DNA of 9,110 nt from Candidatus Bathyarchaeota archaeon (GTDB taxonomy: Archaea; Thermoproteota; Bathyarchaeia; TCS64). Positions within the stretch are counted from its first letter, which is position 1. Each line of letters starts with the position of its first letter. Shown piece after piece: positions 1 through 5,822 of this stretch. The notes below the pieces were generated by a model. That model saw only the letters and a program-made list of their open reading frames with translations, ran no database searches and had not been told where the DNA came from. Position numbers and translations under genes: made by a program. Location: contig JAFGTA010000157.1 of NCBI GenBank assembly GCA_016934355.1, positions 1 through 9,110 on the forward strand, given 5' to 3'.

Positions 1-2
1 AC

Positions 3-314
3 ACGGGAGGCGGCCAGACCAAGTGCCTGCGCCTCGGGAGCGGCGTAGGGTACGTGAAGGACTCGCTGCCTGAGCCGGACCCCATCTTCGGGCTGATACA
101 GTCCGAGGGGGGCGTGGAGTGGCGTGAGATGTACCAGGACTTCAACATGGGTGTGGGGTTCGAGTTCATCGTCGACCCCGAGCACAGCGAGACCGTGCTA
201 TCGACTTGTGAGAGGTTTGGCCTAGGGGTTCAGGTTATCGGCAGGTGCGTGAAGTCAGAGAATGGGAACACTCTGGAGATCGACGGTGGGTACGGTAGGT
301 TCAGGTATCCCTAG
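3..314 (+). CDS. purM: PurM C-terminal fragment (phosphoribosylformylglycinamidine cyclo-ligase), 5' end outside window
   Basis: The reading frame is open from the left edge (first whole codon at base 3) to TAG at 312-314, so only about 103 C-terminal residues are visible. PurM (AIR synthetase) closes the imidazole ring in purine synthesis: FGAM + ATP gives AIR + ADP + Pi in the cytoplasm. The segment P-I-F-G-L-I-Q followed by G-G-V-E-W-R-E-M-Y-Q-D-F-N-M-G-V-G matches the C-terminal domain of PurM, where a 'PIF/PVF..iQ..G.v...EMyrtFNmGiGm' stretch is diagnostic. It is followed by a PurM-like ending, with an acidic strand, 'FGLGVQVIGRC', and 'LEIDGGYGRFRYP'. A GTG at base 54 could be called as a start, but the upstream codons (T-G-G-G-Q-T-K...) continue the same protein, so that would be artificial. 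It is convergent with the methyltransferase at 399-1055. The family assignment is by eye. Confidence 0.85.
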   Translation, partial: TGGGQTKCLRLGSGVGYVKDSLPEPDPIFGLIQSEGGVEWREMYQDFNMGVGFEFIVDPEHSETVLSTCERFGLGVQVIGRCVKSENGNTLEIDGGYGRFRYP

Positions 315-344
315 TTGACTTGCTGGACGCTATCACAAATACAC

Positions 345-387
345 ACGTTCGTCTTCTCTCTGTATTCTTGTCTTCGGTGGTCTTCTA
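345..387 (+). terminator. Pyrimidine-rich stretch after purM, possible T-rich terminator
   Basis: About 30 bases after the purM stop the plus strand becomes very T/C-rich with several short T runs (ttcgtcttctctctgt, attcttgtcttc, gtggtcttct). Archaeal termination often relies on T-rich tracts without a hairpin, and the stretch lies between convergent genes, where termination is expected. The runs are interrupted by C and G, so the call is weak. Confidence 0.3.
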
Positions 388-398
388 ACCGACTCGTC

Positions 399-1055
399 TC
401 AGCTTGATATCTGCGGTTTGACTCCGACTCCACAGACCCAGCCCGTGTCCATGTCGTCGAAGACCTGGACCTCGACGTAATCCGCGTCTGAGTAGAAACC
501 TGTTAGCTCATCTAGGCTGTGGTACGTCATCTCCCCTAGCTCCATCAGACGCCTGTTCTGTTCATCGTTTTTCCCGCCCCTGTACGCCTCACCTACTATC
601 AGCAGCCTACCCCCTGGCTTCAAAACGCGTTTTACCTCTCTCATATCGTCTACAATGTCTGGCCAGAAGTAGTGGGTCTCAAAAGCGGTGACGAGATCGA
701 AGAGGTTGCCGGGGAAAGGCAGGCTGGATACCGAGGCGTGGTGTATCTCGACTCTGCCCCTCTGAATCAGCCTCTTGTTTGTTCTACGCGCCACTTCGAC
801 GGACTCCATGGAGAAGTCAACGCCGTAGACCTTCCCATCCTGTGCTTTTCCCGCAAGCTTGCTTACGGTGCCTCCCCCTCCGCAGCCCACGTCGAGGATT
901 ACGTCGTCTTTTCCTATGGTGACTTGTTTTAGCCCCCAGTCGGTTAGCTTGGAGTGGCCTAAGTTCATCTCCCATGCCAGTATTTTGCCAAGGAAACCAG
1001 TCGGTTTTCTGCACTGCTTCATAAGCGCCAGTAATATTTTGTCCATTAGCTCCAT
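399..1055 (-). CDS. Class I SAM-dependent methyltransferase (Methyltransf_11 type)
   Basis: A 218-residue cytosolic protein with a Rossmann-type SAM-binding core. Motif I is D-V-G-C-G-G-G-G at about 55-62. The acidic post-I strand is G-V-D-F-S at 78-82. The motif II region, 'LPFPGNLFDLVTAFETHYFW', spans about 112-131, and motif III, 'LKPGGRLLIVGE', spans about 145-156. These are typical of methyltransferases acting on small molecules or lipids (UbiE/type 11 group). Helices at residues 1-50 probably form a substrate lid, so the substrate cannot be named. ATG at 1055-1053 is supported by a GAGGAG Shine-Dalgarno (plus positions 1061-1066) five bases upstream. A second ATG at residue 4 is possible. 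A TATA-like gttataactt (1101-1110, read on minus) lies about 50 bases upstream. It is convergent with purM and divergent from the gene at 1191. Base composition is somewhat less GC-rich than purM. Confidence 0.8.
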   Translation of the reverse strand: MELMDKILLALMKQCRKPTGFLGKILAWEMNLGHSKLTDWGLKQVTIGKDDVILDVGCGGGGTVSKLAGKAQDGKVYGVDFSMESVEVARRTNKRLIQRGRVEIHHASVSSLPFPGNLFDLVTAFETHYFWPDIVDDMREVKRVLKPGGRLLIVGEAYRGGKNDEQNRRLMELGEMTYHSLDELTGFYSDADYVEVQVFDDMDTGWVCGVGVKPQISS

Positions 1056-1100
1056 CTAGTCTCCTCTTTCCCATTTCCTCTAATTTTGTTAGGTTAATTT

Positions 1101-1110
1101 AAGTTATAAC
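1101..1110 (-). promoter_or_regulatory. TATA-like box for the methyltransferase gene
   Basis: On the minus strand this reads gttataactt, inside the AT-rich divergent intergenic region 1080-1190. Transcription would start near 1080 and leave a leader of about 25 bases carrying the GAGGAG ribosome-binding site at 1061-1066. This is inferred from spacing only. Confidence 0.4.
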
Positions 1111-1160
1111 CAAAATATATTGATGGAGATAACAAAGAATGAATTAAAAACTTGAGACTC

Positions 1161-1176
1161 GTATATTTTTAATATT
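1161..1176 (+). promoter_or_regulatory. TATA-like box for the 112-residue membrane protein gene
   Basis: gtatatttttaatatt lies 15-30 bases before the ATG at 1191, and there is no Shine-Dalgarno between them. The spacing fits an archaeal leaderless or near-leaderless transcript. Confidence 0.45.
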
Positions 1177-1190
1177 AAACTAAATCTTCT

Positions 1191-1529
1191 ATGAGTATGG
1201 ACCTTGAACGCGCTGGGAATGTATTAAAAAAGGTTGCAGTTTGGTTTGCGATAATAACCATCCTCGCATCAGGCTTCGCGAACACCGTCTACTCAGACGA
1301 GCGTTACCCCACAACAGAGAAATGGCAATGGATACAAGACATGCTAATTACGATCTTCACCAATCCTTATGCTCTCCTCAATGGTTTGGTGGCTTATGCG
1401 TTCGTGTATAGATGGGCTAGTCAAATTCAAGTCGTATACACTGGAAAAAATGATTATCTGATGCTCATCTATGCGGCACTCGATTTCTTATTAATGTACG
1501 TATTAGTAACTGGAAAAATAATCTACTAG
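1191..1529 (+). CDS. Small three-helix membrane protein of unknown function
   Basis: A 112-residue protein not recognised as any named family. Three hydrophobic segments are visible: about 13-30 (VAVWFAIITILASGFA), about 58-76 (NPYALLNGLVAYAFVYRW) and about 88-107 (DYLMLIYAALDFLLMYVLV). The loop between the first two is polar and tryptophan-containing (SDERYPTTEKWQWIQD). A short basic/acidic N-terminus (DLERAGNVLKK) precedes helix 1. Helix 1 could alternatively be an uncleaved signal anchor. It most likely sits in the cytoplasmic membrane. The ATG is chosen because a TATA-like box sits just upstream and no earlier start is available without running into it. Codons are AT-richer than those of the flanking housekeeping genes, as in the rest of the 1080-3960 stretch. 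No partner gene is adjacent: its left neighbour diverges and the right side is a gene-poor stretch holding a pseudogene. Confidence 0.6.
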   Translation: MSMDLERAGNVLKKVAVWFAIITILASGFANTVYSDERYPTTEKWQWIQDMLITIFTNPYALLNGLVAYAFVYRWASQIQVVYTGKNDYLMLIYAALDFLLMYVLVTGKIIY

Positions 1530-1695
1530 CTAAACCAGATAGAATGGGGAGGGGGGAAGGGGATACACCCTGATAACCGGGAAACAAGCCCAATATATGG
1601 AATAGGCACATAAACAGGCTTCTTATAAGAGTGAATGAGTGCAAAAGCGTATCTCATACAGTGCAAAAATGCAACCAAAACCCGAGGATAGACCG
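1530..1695. other. Gene-poor stretch with a G-rich run and a palindrome; no gene seen
   Basis: No frame here is long enough or protein-like enough to call. It contains a purine run G4-A-G6-AA-G4 at 1546-1562 just after the membrane-protein stop, a perfect 10-base palindrome TCTTATAAGA at 1621-1630, and two gtgcaaaa copies near 1638-1668. No tRNA- or CRISPR-like structure is visible. Confidence 0.5.
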
Positions 1696-2066
1696 TTATC
1701 TCTCACCTGACGAGGTCCCCCTATCAGTGAAACCAGTAAAATCGTAAAACCTATTCGCGCCAAGCGGCAGCTTCACCCTTGGGATCGGCTTATCCCCCTG
1801 CGCCTGTAGGGCTCCTTCACGAACATGTTCCAGACGCGTATCCTGTTGTTCCAGCCGTGGTAGCCCACCTCGATCCAGCCGACCTCACCGCCGCCCATCC
1901 CGGCAACGAACAGCCTGGGCTCCTCGACGTGATCGGAGAACAGGCGCTCCATAAAGCGTTTCTCGACTAGCTCGAGGAGCGACCTCAGGCTTAACTCGAT
2001 CCGCCACGGGTCTACTCTGTGGCTGACCGTTAAATCATAGTATTCTGAGGTCCTGTGGGACCATAA
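1696..2066 (-). pseudogene. Decayed GNAT-family N-acetyltransferase
   Basis: Reading the minus strand from 2066 to a TGA at 1773-1775 gives about 97 residues that look like the first two-thirds of a GNAT enzyme: 'VEEPRLFVAG', 'GGEVGWIEVGYHGWNNRIR', then 'VWNMFVKEPYRRRGI'. The last part is the acetyl-CoA-binding motif A (V...P.yRrrGiG), broken off right after R-R-R-G-I. No start codon precedes the conserved part; the frame is closed by TGA at 2069-2067. In another frame, the bases after the break encode 'KLPLGANRFYDFTGFTDRG' down to TAA at 1698-1696. That resembles the GNAT C-terminal pattern (A.rFYe..GF...G). The simplest reading is loss of the start plus an internal deletion with frameshift. 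The remnant is GC-rich like the flanking chromosome and unlike its AT-rich neighbours. The N-terminal two-thirds is fairly clear; the C-terminal piece is less certain. Confidence 0.65.
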
Positions 2067-2131
2067 TCAGTCAACTATAGAAAAACGCTGAAGGCTTACT
2101 AGAGGTTTCACGTTTAAAGGGAAAGAGCTAG

Positions 2132-2230
2132 GAGCTTATTTATTGCAACAACTGTGGGAAAGAGGACGGACTCGTAAAAAATATTAGGAAGTTAATTATG
2201 GAGAAAGTGCCAAGTGTTGATTATTCTTGA
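2132..2230 (+). pseudogene. Possible zinc-ribbon fragment (no start codon)
   Basis: A 32-codon frame between TAG (2129-2131) and TGA (2228-2230) reads E-L-I-Y-C-N-N-C-G-K-E-D-G-L-V-K-N and onward. C-x2-C-G-K is the look of half a zinc ribbon, as in the N-terminus of some transposase accessory proteins or small archaeal zinc-finger proteins. No second CxxC pair follows, and there is no start codon before the motif. It overlaps the 3' end of the minus-strand gene at 2196-2612. It may be debris or chance. Confidence 0.2.
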
Positions 2231-2612
2231 ATATGCTTTCTATGAAAGCTTCTATTTCTTCTTTGGATACATCTAACTCTATTTTCCATGTATTAGCTTG
2301 GGTGATTATCTCAAGGGTGCTTGTTTTTCTAACGTTGAAAAATAGTATCACGCCAACAATGATTAGTAGGAAACCTATCGCATCAAGGTAAATCGATTCA
2401 TAGTATAAGTATCTTGACAGGGCAGCGGATAAGCCAATTACAAGTAAAAAGAGGGCGATCAGTCTGTGGTCTTCGTGTTGGCTTTGGAATTTGATGCCTG
2501 TTATCTTATCGATGAATATGCTTTCCTGTCTCATCCCAGATAAAGTAACTATCTTAATTCTCCTATCATCAAAACTAACAATGTTTTTTTCATCTTCAAG
2601 AATCTTAGGCAT
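2196..2612 (-). CDS. Membrane protein with PH-like domain split by a two-helix hairpin (DUF6232-like)
   Basis: A 138-residue protein. The N-terminal part (about 10-45) reads as strands: 'IVSFDDRRIKIVTLSG', then 'SIFIDKITGIKF'. It is followed by two hydrophobic segments (about 50-66 and 75-93) joined by a short loop (SRYLYYESIYLD). A further strand-rich part follows (STLEIITQANTWKIELDV) with a C-terminal helix (KEEIEAFIESIFK). This order (N-terminal PH-like strands with an 'i.l.kItgi' turn, a TM hairpin, remaining strands and a final helix) is the arrangement of small bacterial and archaeal membrane-anchored PH-like proteins such as DUF6232. Function is unknown in that group, and the match is by architecture rather than by a diagnostic motif. 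ATG at 2612 is preceded on the minus strand by an AT-rich TATA-like stretch. Codon use is AT-rich. It is transcribed away from the epimerase gene. Confidence 0.6.
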   Translation of the reverse strand: MPKILEDEKNIVSFDDRRIKIVTLSGMRQESIFIDKITGIKFQSQHEDHRLIALFLLVIGLSAALSRYLYYESIYLDAIGFLLIIVGVILFFNVRKTSTLEIITQANTWKIELDVSKEEIEAFIESIFKNNQHLALSP

Positions 2613-2624
2613 GATTATACGATC

Positions 2625-2642
2625 TTGAAATATTTACTTAAA
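2625..2642 (-). promoter_or_regulatory. TATA-like stretch for the PH-like membrane protein gene
   Basis: Read on the minus strand, an AT-rich ttttaagtaaatatttca stretch lies roughly 15-30 bases before the ATG at 2612. No Shine-Dalgarno is visible between them, suggesting a near-leaderless message. Confidence 0.35.
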
Positions 2643-2670
2643 ATTAACGAATAAAGGTGCCTCCCAGAAA

Positions 2671-2820
2671 ATGGTGGAGACAAGAACCATTTCAGGGATA
2701 GGTGTAACCTGTGTAGCCGCACGTGCTGTGCTTGATATCAGGCGCAAGGAGACGTACGCTGATTCGGTGGTAAGTGAATCCGCTCTTAAACTCCGCCTTA
2801 TAACTATTAATCTAAGATAG
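2671..2820 (+). CDS. Doubtful 49-residue frame between divergent genes
   Basis: ATG at 2671 to TAG at 2818-2820 gives 49 residues beginning M-V-E-T-R-T-I-S-G-I-G-V-T-C-V-A-A-R. It ends just before the epimerase start and overlaps that gene's likely TATA box (2797-2804). The frame is open a little further upstream (to about 2641) without another start. It is GC-richer than the genes on either side. No family is recognised. It could be the tail of a decayed gene or a chance frame, and no ribosome-binding site is evident. Confidence 0.2.
   Translation: MVETRTISGIGVTCVAARAVLDIRRKETYADSVVSESALKLRLITINLR
2797..2804 (+). promoter_or_regulatory. TATA box for the epimerase/dehydratase gene
   Basis: cttataac lies about 31-38 bases before the ATG at 2835. 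Transcription would start near 2825-2830, next to a purine-rich ggggaa (2820-2825). The fit is by spacing. Confidence 0.45.
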
Positions 2821-2834
2821 GGGAACTATCAATA

Positions 2835-3833
2835 ATGAAGATACTCATTACCGGCGCATTTGGTAATATCGGGAAAGCGGTAATAGACGAATCATATAAA
2901 CGGGGTCATGAAATAACCGTATTCGAAGTAGACAATAAAAAGACCCGCAAAGACGCCAATAAATATCGAAATAAGATAGAAAAAGTATTTTTCGGGGATA
3001 TACGGAATTTAGATGATATAAATAAAGCGGTAAAAGGATGCGACGCTGTCATTCATCTTGCAGCGATAATCCCCCCTACATCAAAGAAACACCGTGAAAT
3101 CACCATGGAGGTGAACTACGGCGGCACTGTGAACCTAATCGACGCCATCAATGAGTCAGGGCAAGATAATCCGCTGGTTTTTACCTCGTCGGCAAGCGTA
3201 ATGGGGCCGACACAGTTACAGGATGATCTCGTTGATCGCGATGACCCTCTGGTGATTACTGGTAACTATGAGGAGTCTAAAATAAGATGTGAAGAGTATC
3301 TGAGAGCAAACGCGGACAACTATCTTATTTTCAGGCTTGCTGGTGTTATTCCGAATTTAACTCTCGCTTCTATTATTCAGGCTCTTTCGTATCTTGAAGA
3401 GGTTTTTGACATGCATCCTGATATGCGGCTTGAGATGATAACGGACTTAGATGTCGCTATAGCCCTGGTATCCGGAGCCGAAAAACTAGAGTCGGGGGCT
3501 ACTCAGAGAAATCAGGCATATATTCTGGGCGGCGGGAGAAAGAACGGTTGGCAGTTAAGAGGAAGTGAGTTTATATCCTTTTTATTCGAAGTTTTTTCAC
3601 TTCCGGTGCCTGATCGGAGGTATTTCACGCAGGACATCAATGCCTATCATCTAGACTGGTACGACACCGAGGAAGCCCAGCGAGAATTCTGTTTCCAAGA
3701 AAATTCACTTGAGAACTGCATTAAACAGATTGAGAAAGAATGGGGTGTTCTTAGACTGCCTATCCTATTATTCCGTAAAATCATAATGTGGAAGATAGAG
3801 CAGATGTCGCCATATTACGATAACCCAGTTTAA
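2835..3833 (+). CDS. NAD-dependent epimerase/dehydratase (extended SDR)
   Basis: A 332-residue extended short-chain dehydrogenase, cytosolic, probably acting on a nucleotide sugar or related carbonyl/hydroxyl substrate. The Rossmann glycine motif G-x2-G-x2-G is at 7-13 (G-A-F-G-N-I-G). The acidic end of strand 2 (V-F-E-V-D, 29-33) favours NAD over NADP. Further family marks are 'GDIRNLDDI' (54-62), 'AVIHLAAIIPP' (71-81), 'VNYGGTVNLIDA' (93-104), the catalytic serine region 'FTSSASVMG' (116-124) and Y-x3-K at 145-149. The C-terminal half holds an ending seen in many such enzymes, 'DWYDTEEAQREFCFQ' (274-288). Length is normal for the family. The exact substrate cannot be read from sequence. Base composition is clearly AT-richer than purM, hsp20 or thiI, and AT-ending codons are frequent, which fits acquisition by transfer. 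It stands alone with its own TATA box. Confidence 0.8.
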   Translation: MKILITGAFGNIGKAVIDESYKRGHEITVFEVDNKKTRKDANKYRNKIEKVFFGDIRNLDDINKAVKGCDAVIHLAAIIPPTSKKHREITMEVNYGGTVNLIDAINESGQDNPLVFTSSASVMGPTQLQDDLVDRDDPLVITGNYEESKIRCEEYLRANADNYLIFRLAGVIPNLTLASIIQALSYLEEVFDMHPDMRLEMITDLDVAIALVSGAEKLESGATQRNQAYILGGGRKNGWQLRGSEFISFLFEVFSLPVPDRRYFTQDINAYHLDWYDTEEAQREFCFQENSLENCIKQIEKEWGVLRLPILLFRKIIMWKIEQMSPYYDNPV

Positions 3834-3950
3834 ACTTAAATGAAAATATAAACAAGAGCGTTGGCCTCAGTGTAACTCTGATTCATCACGTTTCAACCTA
3901 ATGCCTTCACATCATCGGCCGAAGAGGAGTAGGTGAACCCGCTCTATTTA

Positions 3951-3965
3951 CTGTATCGAATACAG
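3951..3965. repeat. Perfect inverted repeat CTGTAT-cga-ATACAG
   Basis: Six-base arms with a three-base centre lie 16 bases beyond the hsp20 stop codon (minus strand), in the 147-base region between the epimerase and hsp20. It could fold as a small hairpin at the end of the hsp20 message, but no T run follows on that strand. A protein-binding site or chance is equally possible. Confidence 0.35.
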
Positions 3966-3980
3966 GTTTAGAAATGGAGG

Positions 3981-4568
3981 CTACTCGATCCTGAGTTCGG
4001 TCCCTTCCCCGCCACTTCTCCTCTTCATGAACACGATTTCCAGCACACCGTTCCTGTACTTGGACTTCCCCGTCTTCTCGTCCACCTCTGCCGGGAACTC
4101 CAGCTCCTTGTAGTACTTACGCTCAGGGTTGTCCACGGTTATCCTCAGCAGCCTCTCGGTGGCGTGGAGCCTGATGTCCTCCTTCTCGACGCCCGGCAGC
4201 TCAGCCAGCACCTTGACGCTGTCCCCGTCCTCGATCACGTCCACGAGGGGCTCACGCCGATCTGTCAGGTTCAGCGGCGACTTGCCCTCCGCGGGTATGC
4301 TGGGCTTCATGTTGCCGAACTCGCGGATGATCGGCTTGCCGTCTGGACCAATCTTCACGCTGTACCCGTAGACGAAGGGTCCATACTCGCGGCGTATCGA
4401 GCCGTCTGGGAGCCTGTGCTCCTTGTACATGTCCTCGGGCATCGTGTTCTCCATATCCTTGAACGCCTCGGCCATCTCCTTCTCCATCTCCTCGATCATC
4501 CTGTCGATGTCACCGAAGATGCTTGACCTGCGGCCGAAACGCTTGAACCACTCGTCCCAAAACGACAT
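3981..4568 (-). CDS. hsp20: Small heat shock protein, Hsp20/alpha-crystallin family
   Basis: A 195-residue ATP-independent chaperone that would bind unfolding proteins as a cytosolic oligomer. The N-terminal helix region (IFGDIDRMIEEMEKEMAEAF, 17-36) is typical of archaeal Hsp20. It is followed by a linker unusually rich in charged and Gly/Pro residues: 'LPDGSIRREYGPFVYGYSV' (53-71) and 'IGPDGKPIIREFGN' (73-86). The alpha-crystallin domain runs from about 106 to 183: 'EPLVDVIEDGDSVKVLAELPG' ends near 126, and the hallmark N-G-V-L-E-I is at 173-178. The extreme C-terminus L-R-I (192-194) fits the I/L-x-I anchor that links dimers into oligomers. It is longer than the common 145-170 residues because of the middle linker. 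It diverges from thiI across 78 bases, with a TATA-like box at 4601-4606 and an inverted repeat at 4572-4585 over the expected transcription start. Heat or stress control is therefore likely. Confidence 0.92.
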   Translation of the reverse strand: MSFWDEWFKRFGRRSSIFGDIDRMIEEMEKEMAEAFKDMENTMPEDMYKEHRLPDGSIRREYGPFVYGYSVKIGPDGKPIIREFGNMKPSIPAEGKSPLNLTDRREPLVDVIEDGDSVKVLAELPGVEKEDIRLHATERLLRITVDNPERKYYKELEFPAEVDEKTGKSKYRNGVLEIVFMKRRSGGEGTELRIE

Positions 4569-4571
4569 TTC

Positions 4572-4585
4572 TCTTCAAGTGAAGA
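4572..4585. promoter_or_regulatory. Operator-like inverted repeat TCTTCA-ag-TGAAGA upstream of hsp20
   Basis: Two perfect six-base arms are separated by two bases, immediately before the hsp20 ATG (4568). With the TATA-like box at 4601-4606, hsp20 transcription should begin near 4577, so the repeat covers the start site. A two-base centre is too tight for an RNA hairpin but suits a dimeric helix-turn-helix repressor. Archaeal heat-shock promoters repressed at this position are known (Phr in Pyrococcus), although this motif is not one I recognise as the Phr site. Confidence 0.5.
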
Positions 4586-4600
4586 AAAAACGGTATCCGA

Positions 4601-4606
4601 TATAAA
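4601..4606. promoter_or_regulatory. TATA box, possibly shared by hsp20 (minus) and thiI (plus)
   Basis: TATAAA on plus reads TTTATA on minus. It is the only good TATA-like sequence in the 78 bases between the two divergent starts. A start about 25 bases away falls near 4577 for hsp20 and near 4628 for thiI, just before thiI's Shine-Dalgarno at 4632. It may serve one or both directions. Confidence 0.5.
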
Positions 4607-4631
4607 CCCTACACCTTAAGAGCGGCGCGCC

Positions 4632-4641
4632 GGAGATGATC
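4632..4641 (+). promoter_or_regulatory. Shine-Dalgarno GGAGATGATC that fixes the thiI TTG start
   Basis: It matches the archaeal anti-Shine-Dalgarno complement GGAGGTGATC at nine of ten positions and ends five bases before TTG at 4647. The ATG inside it (4636) is out of frame and reaches a stop after four codons. TTG is therefore the start. Confidence 0.75.
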
Positions 4642-4646
4642 CCATC

Positions 4647-5807
4647 TTGACAATCCTAGCCTCCTACAGCGAGATAGCCCTCAAAGGCAGGTACGTGAGA
4701 AGCCGCCTAGAGAAGCAGCTCGCCGCCCAAATCGAGCACACGCTGAAGAAGGAGGGCTACAGCCCATTAGTGACCAGAAAGTTCGGGCGGATATACGTGG
4801 ACGGCGTTCCCGGAGAAGCCGCCGAACTAGTCGCCAGGGTCTTCGGCGTCGTACACGCAATGCCCGCTACGAGGACTGAAGCCGACCTCGAATCGGTCGC
4901 GGAGGCCGTCGTACAGGAGGCGAAAAGCGTAATCAAAGACGATGAAGGCTTCGCAGTCAGACCCAAAGTAGTAGGAAACCACAGCTATGGGAGCCGCGAC
5001 GTCGCCATCGAGGCGGGCTCCAGAGTGCTGGAGGCGCTGCTGGACAGGGGCGTACACGTGAACCTGGATGAGCCCGACGTGACCCTCTACGTCGAGGTCA
5101 GGGACATGGACGCCTTCGTCTACTCCCGTATAATACCCGGCGTCATGGGCCTGCCATACGGGTCGCAGGGCAGGGTCGTGTCCCTGTTCAGCGGCGGCAT
5201 AGACAGCCCCGTCTCCACGTGGCTCATGATGAAGCGGGGCCTCGACGTCATGCCCCTGTTCATGGACCAGAGGCCCTACGTGGGCGAGGGCTACGTCGAG
5301 CGCGCTAGGGAGTCGTTCAGGGCGGTGGCGAGTTACGTCCCCGTGGACGGATACAGGCTGTACTCGGCGCCCTTCGGGGACGTGATGGCGAGGATAATGG
5401 AGTCGCCGCAGCCGCGGTACACGTGCATCCTCTGCAAACGCTCCATGTACAGGGTTGCAGAGCGTTTCGCCGTGAGGAACAAGGCGAAGGGAATAGTCAC
5501 GGGGGAGAGCCTGGGCCAGGTGGCGAGCCAGACCATGGACAACCTCTACGTCCTCAGCGGCTCCGTCGACATCCCGGTCCTCCGCCCCACCATCGGGCTC
5601 GACAAGGTCGAGATCGAAGCCATGGCGAGAAACATCGGCACCTACAGTATAACGGCGAAGAAGGTTGACGGCTGCACGGCTGTGCCGGGGAACCCTGCGA
5701 CGCGTTCAACGCTGGAGGTAATCGAAGGACTGGAACGTGAGCTATGCCTAGAGGGGCTCATCCGGGAGGCCGCGGACGCCGTAACCATCCTCGACATTGC
5801 CGAATAG
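4647..5807 (+). CDS. thiI: ThiI, tRNA 4-thiouridine synthase (archaeal type, no rhodanese domain)
   Basis: A 386-residue enzyme that adenylates U8 of tRNA and replaces the oxygen with sulfur. Order of parts: an N-terminal ferredoxin-like domain (about 1-60, with 'YSEIALKGRYVR', typical of ThiI), a THUMP RNA-binding domain (about 61-165), then a PP-loop ATP pyrophosphatase domain with S-G-G-I-D-S-P at 182-188. Cys260 and Cys263 form C-I-L-C. A CxxC at this position is essential in methanogen ThiI, which lacks the rhodanese domain and probably holds an Fe-S cluster. A third cysteine sits in 'DGCTAVPGNPAT' at 343 and may complete the ligand set. The protein ends without a rhodanese domain, as expected for archaea. 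A role in thiamine synthesis is possible but less likely without rhodanese. TTG is supported by a near-perfect Shine-Dalgarno. It is the first gene of a plus-strand run that continues to 7416. Confidence 0.93.
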   Translation: MTILASYSEIALKGRYVRSRLEKQLAAQIEHTLKKEGYSPLVTRKFGRIYVDGVPGEAAELVARVFGVVHAMPATRTEADLESVAEAVVQEAKSVIKDDEGFAVRPKVVGNHSYGSRDVAIEAGSRVLEALLDRGVHVNLDEPDVTLYVEVRDMDAFVYSRIIPGVMGLPYGSQGRVVSLFSGGIDSPVSTWLMMKRGLDVMPLFMDQRPYVGEGYVERARESFRAVASYVPVDGYRLYSAPFGDVMARIMESPQPRYTCILCKRSMYRVAERFAVRNKAKGIVTGESLGQVASQTMDNLYVLSGSVDIPVLRPTIGLDKVEIEAMARNIGTYSITAKKVDGCTAVPGNPATRSTLEVIEGLERELCLEGLIREAADAVTILDIAE

Positions 5808-5814
5808 GAACACA

Positions 5815-5822
5815 GTTAATAC
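5815..5822 (+). promoter_or_regulatory. Possible internal TATA-like box before the 87-residue gene
   Basis: gttaatac lies about 30-37 bases before ATG 5852, in the 44-base gap after thiI. It would allow the downstream genes (thyX pair, PIN-like) to be transcribed separately from thiI. A GGGAG Shine-Dalgarno (5843-5847) sits before the ATG, so co-transcription with thiI is also possible. Confidence 0.3.

Noticed and set aside
1546..1610. Resemblance to a 16S rRNA segment (gataaccgggaaac followed by aatatatggaatagg)
   Set aside because: About 14 bases look like the conserved 'ataacc.cgggaaac' stretch, but spacing and flanks do not fit and no other rRNA block follows. Most likely chance.
1621..1630. 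Palindrome TCTTATAAGA as a regulatory site
   Set aside because: Perfect, but AT-rich, with no gene close enough to be controlled by it and no second copy elsewhere in the window.
1779..1970. Plus-strand 63-codon frame rich in Pro, Ala and His
   Set aside because: It is the antisense shadow of the GNAT remnant on the minus strand.
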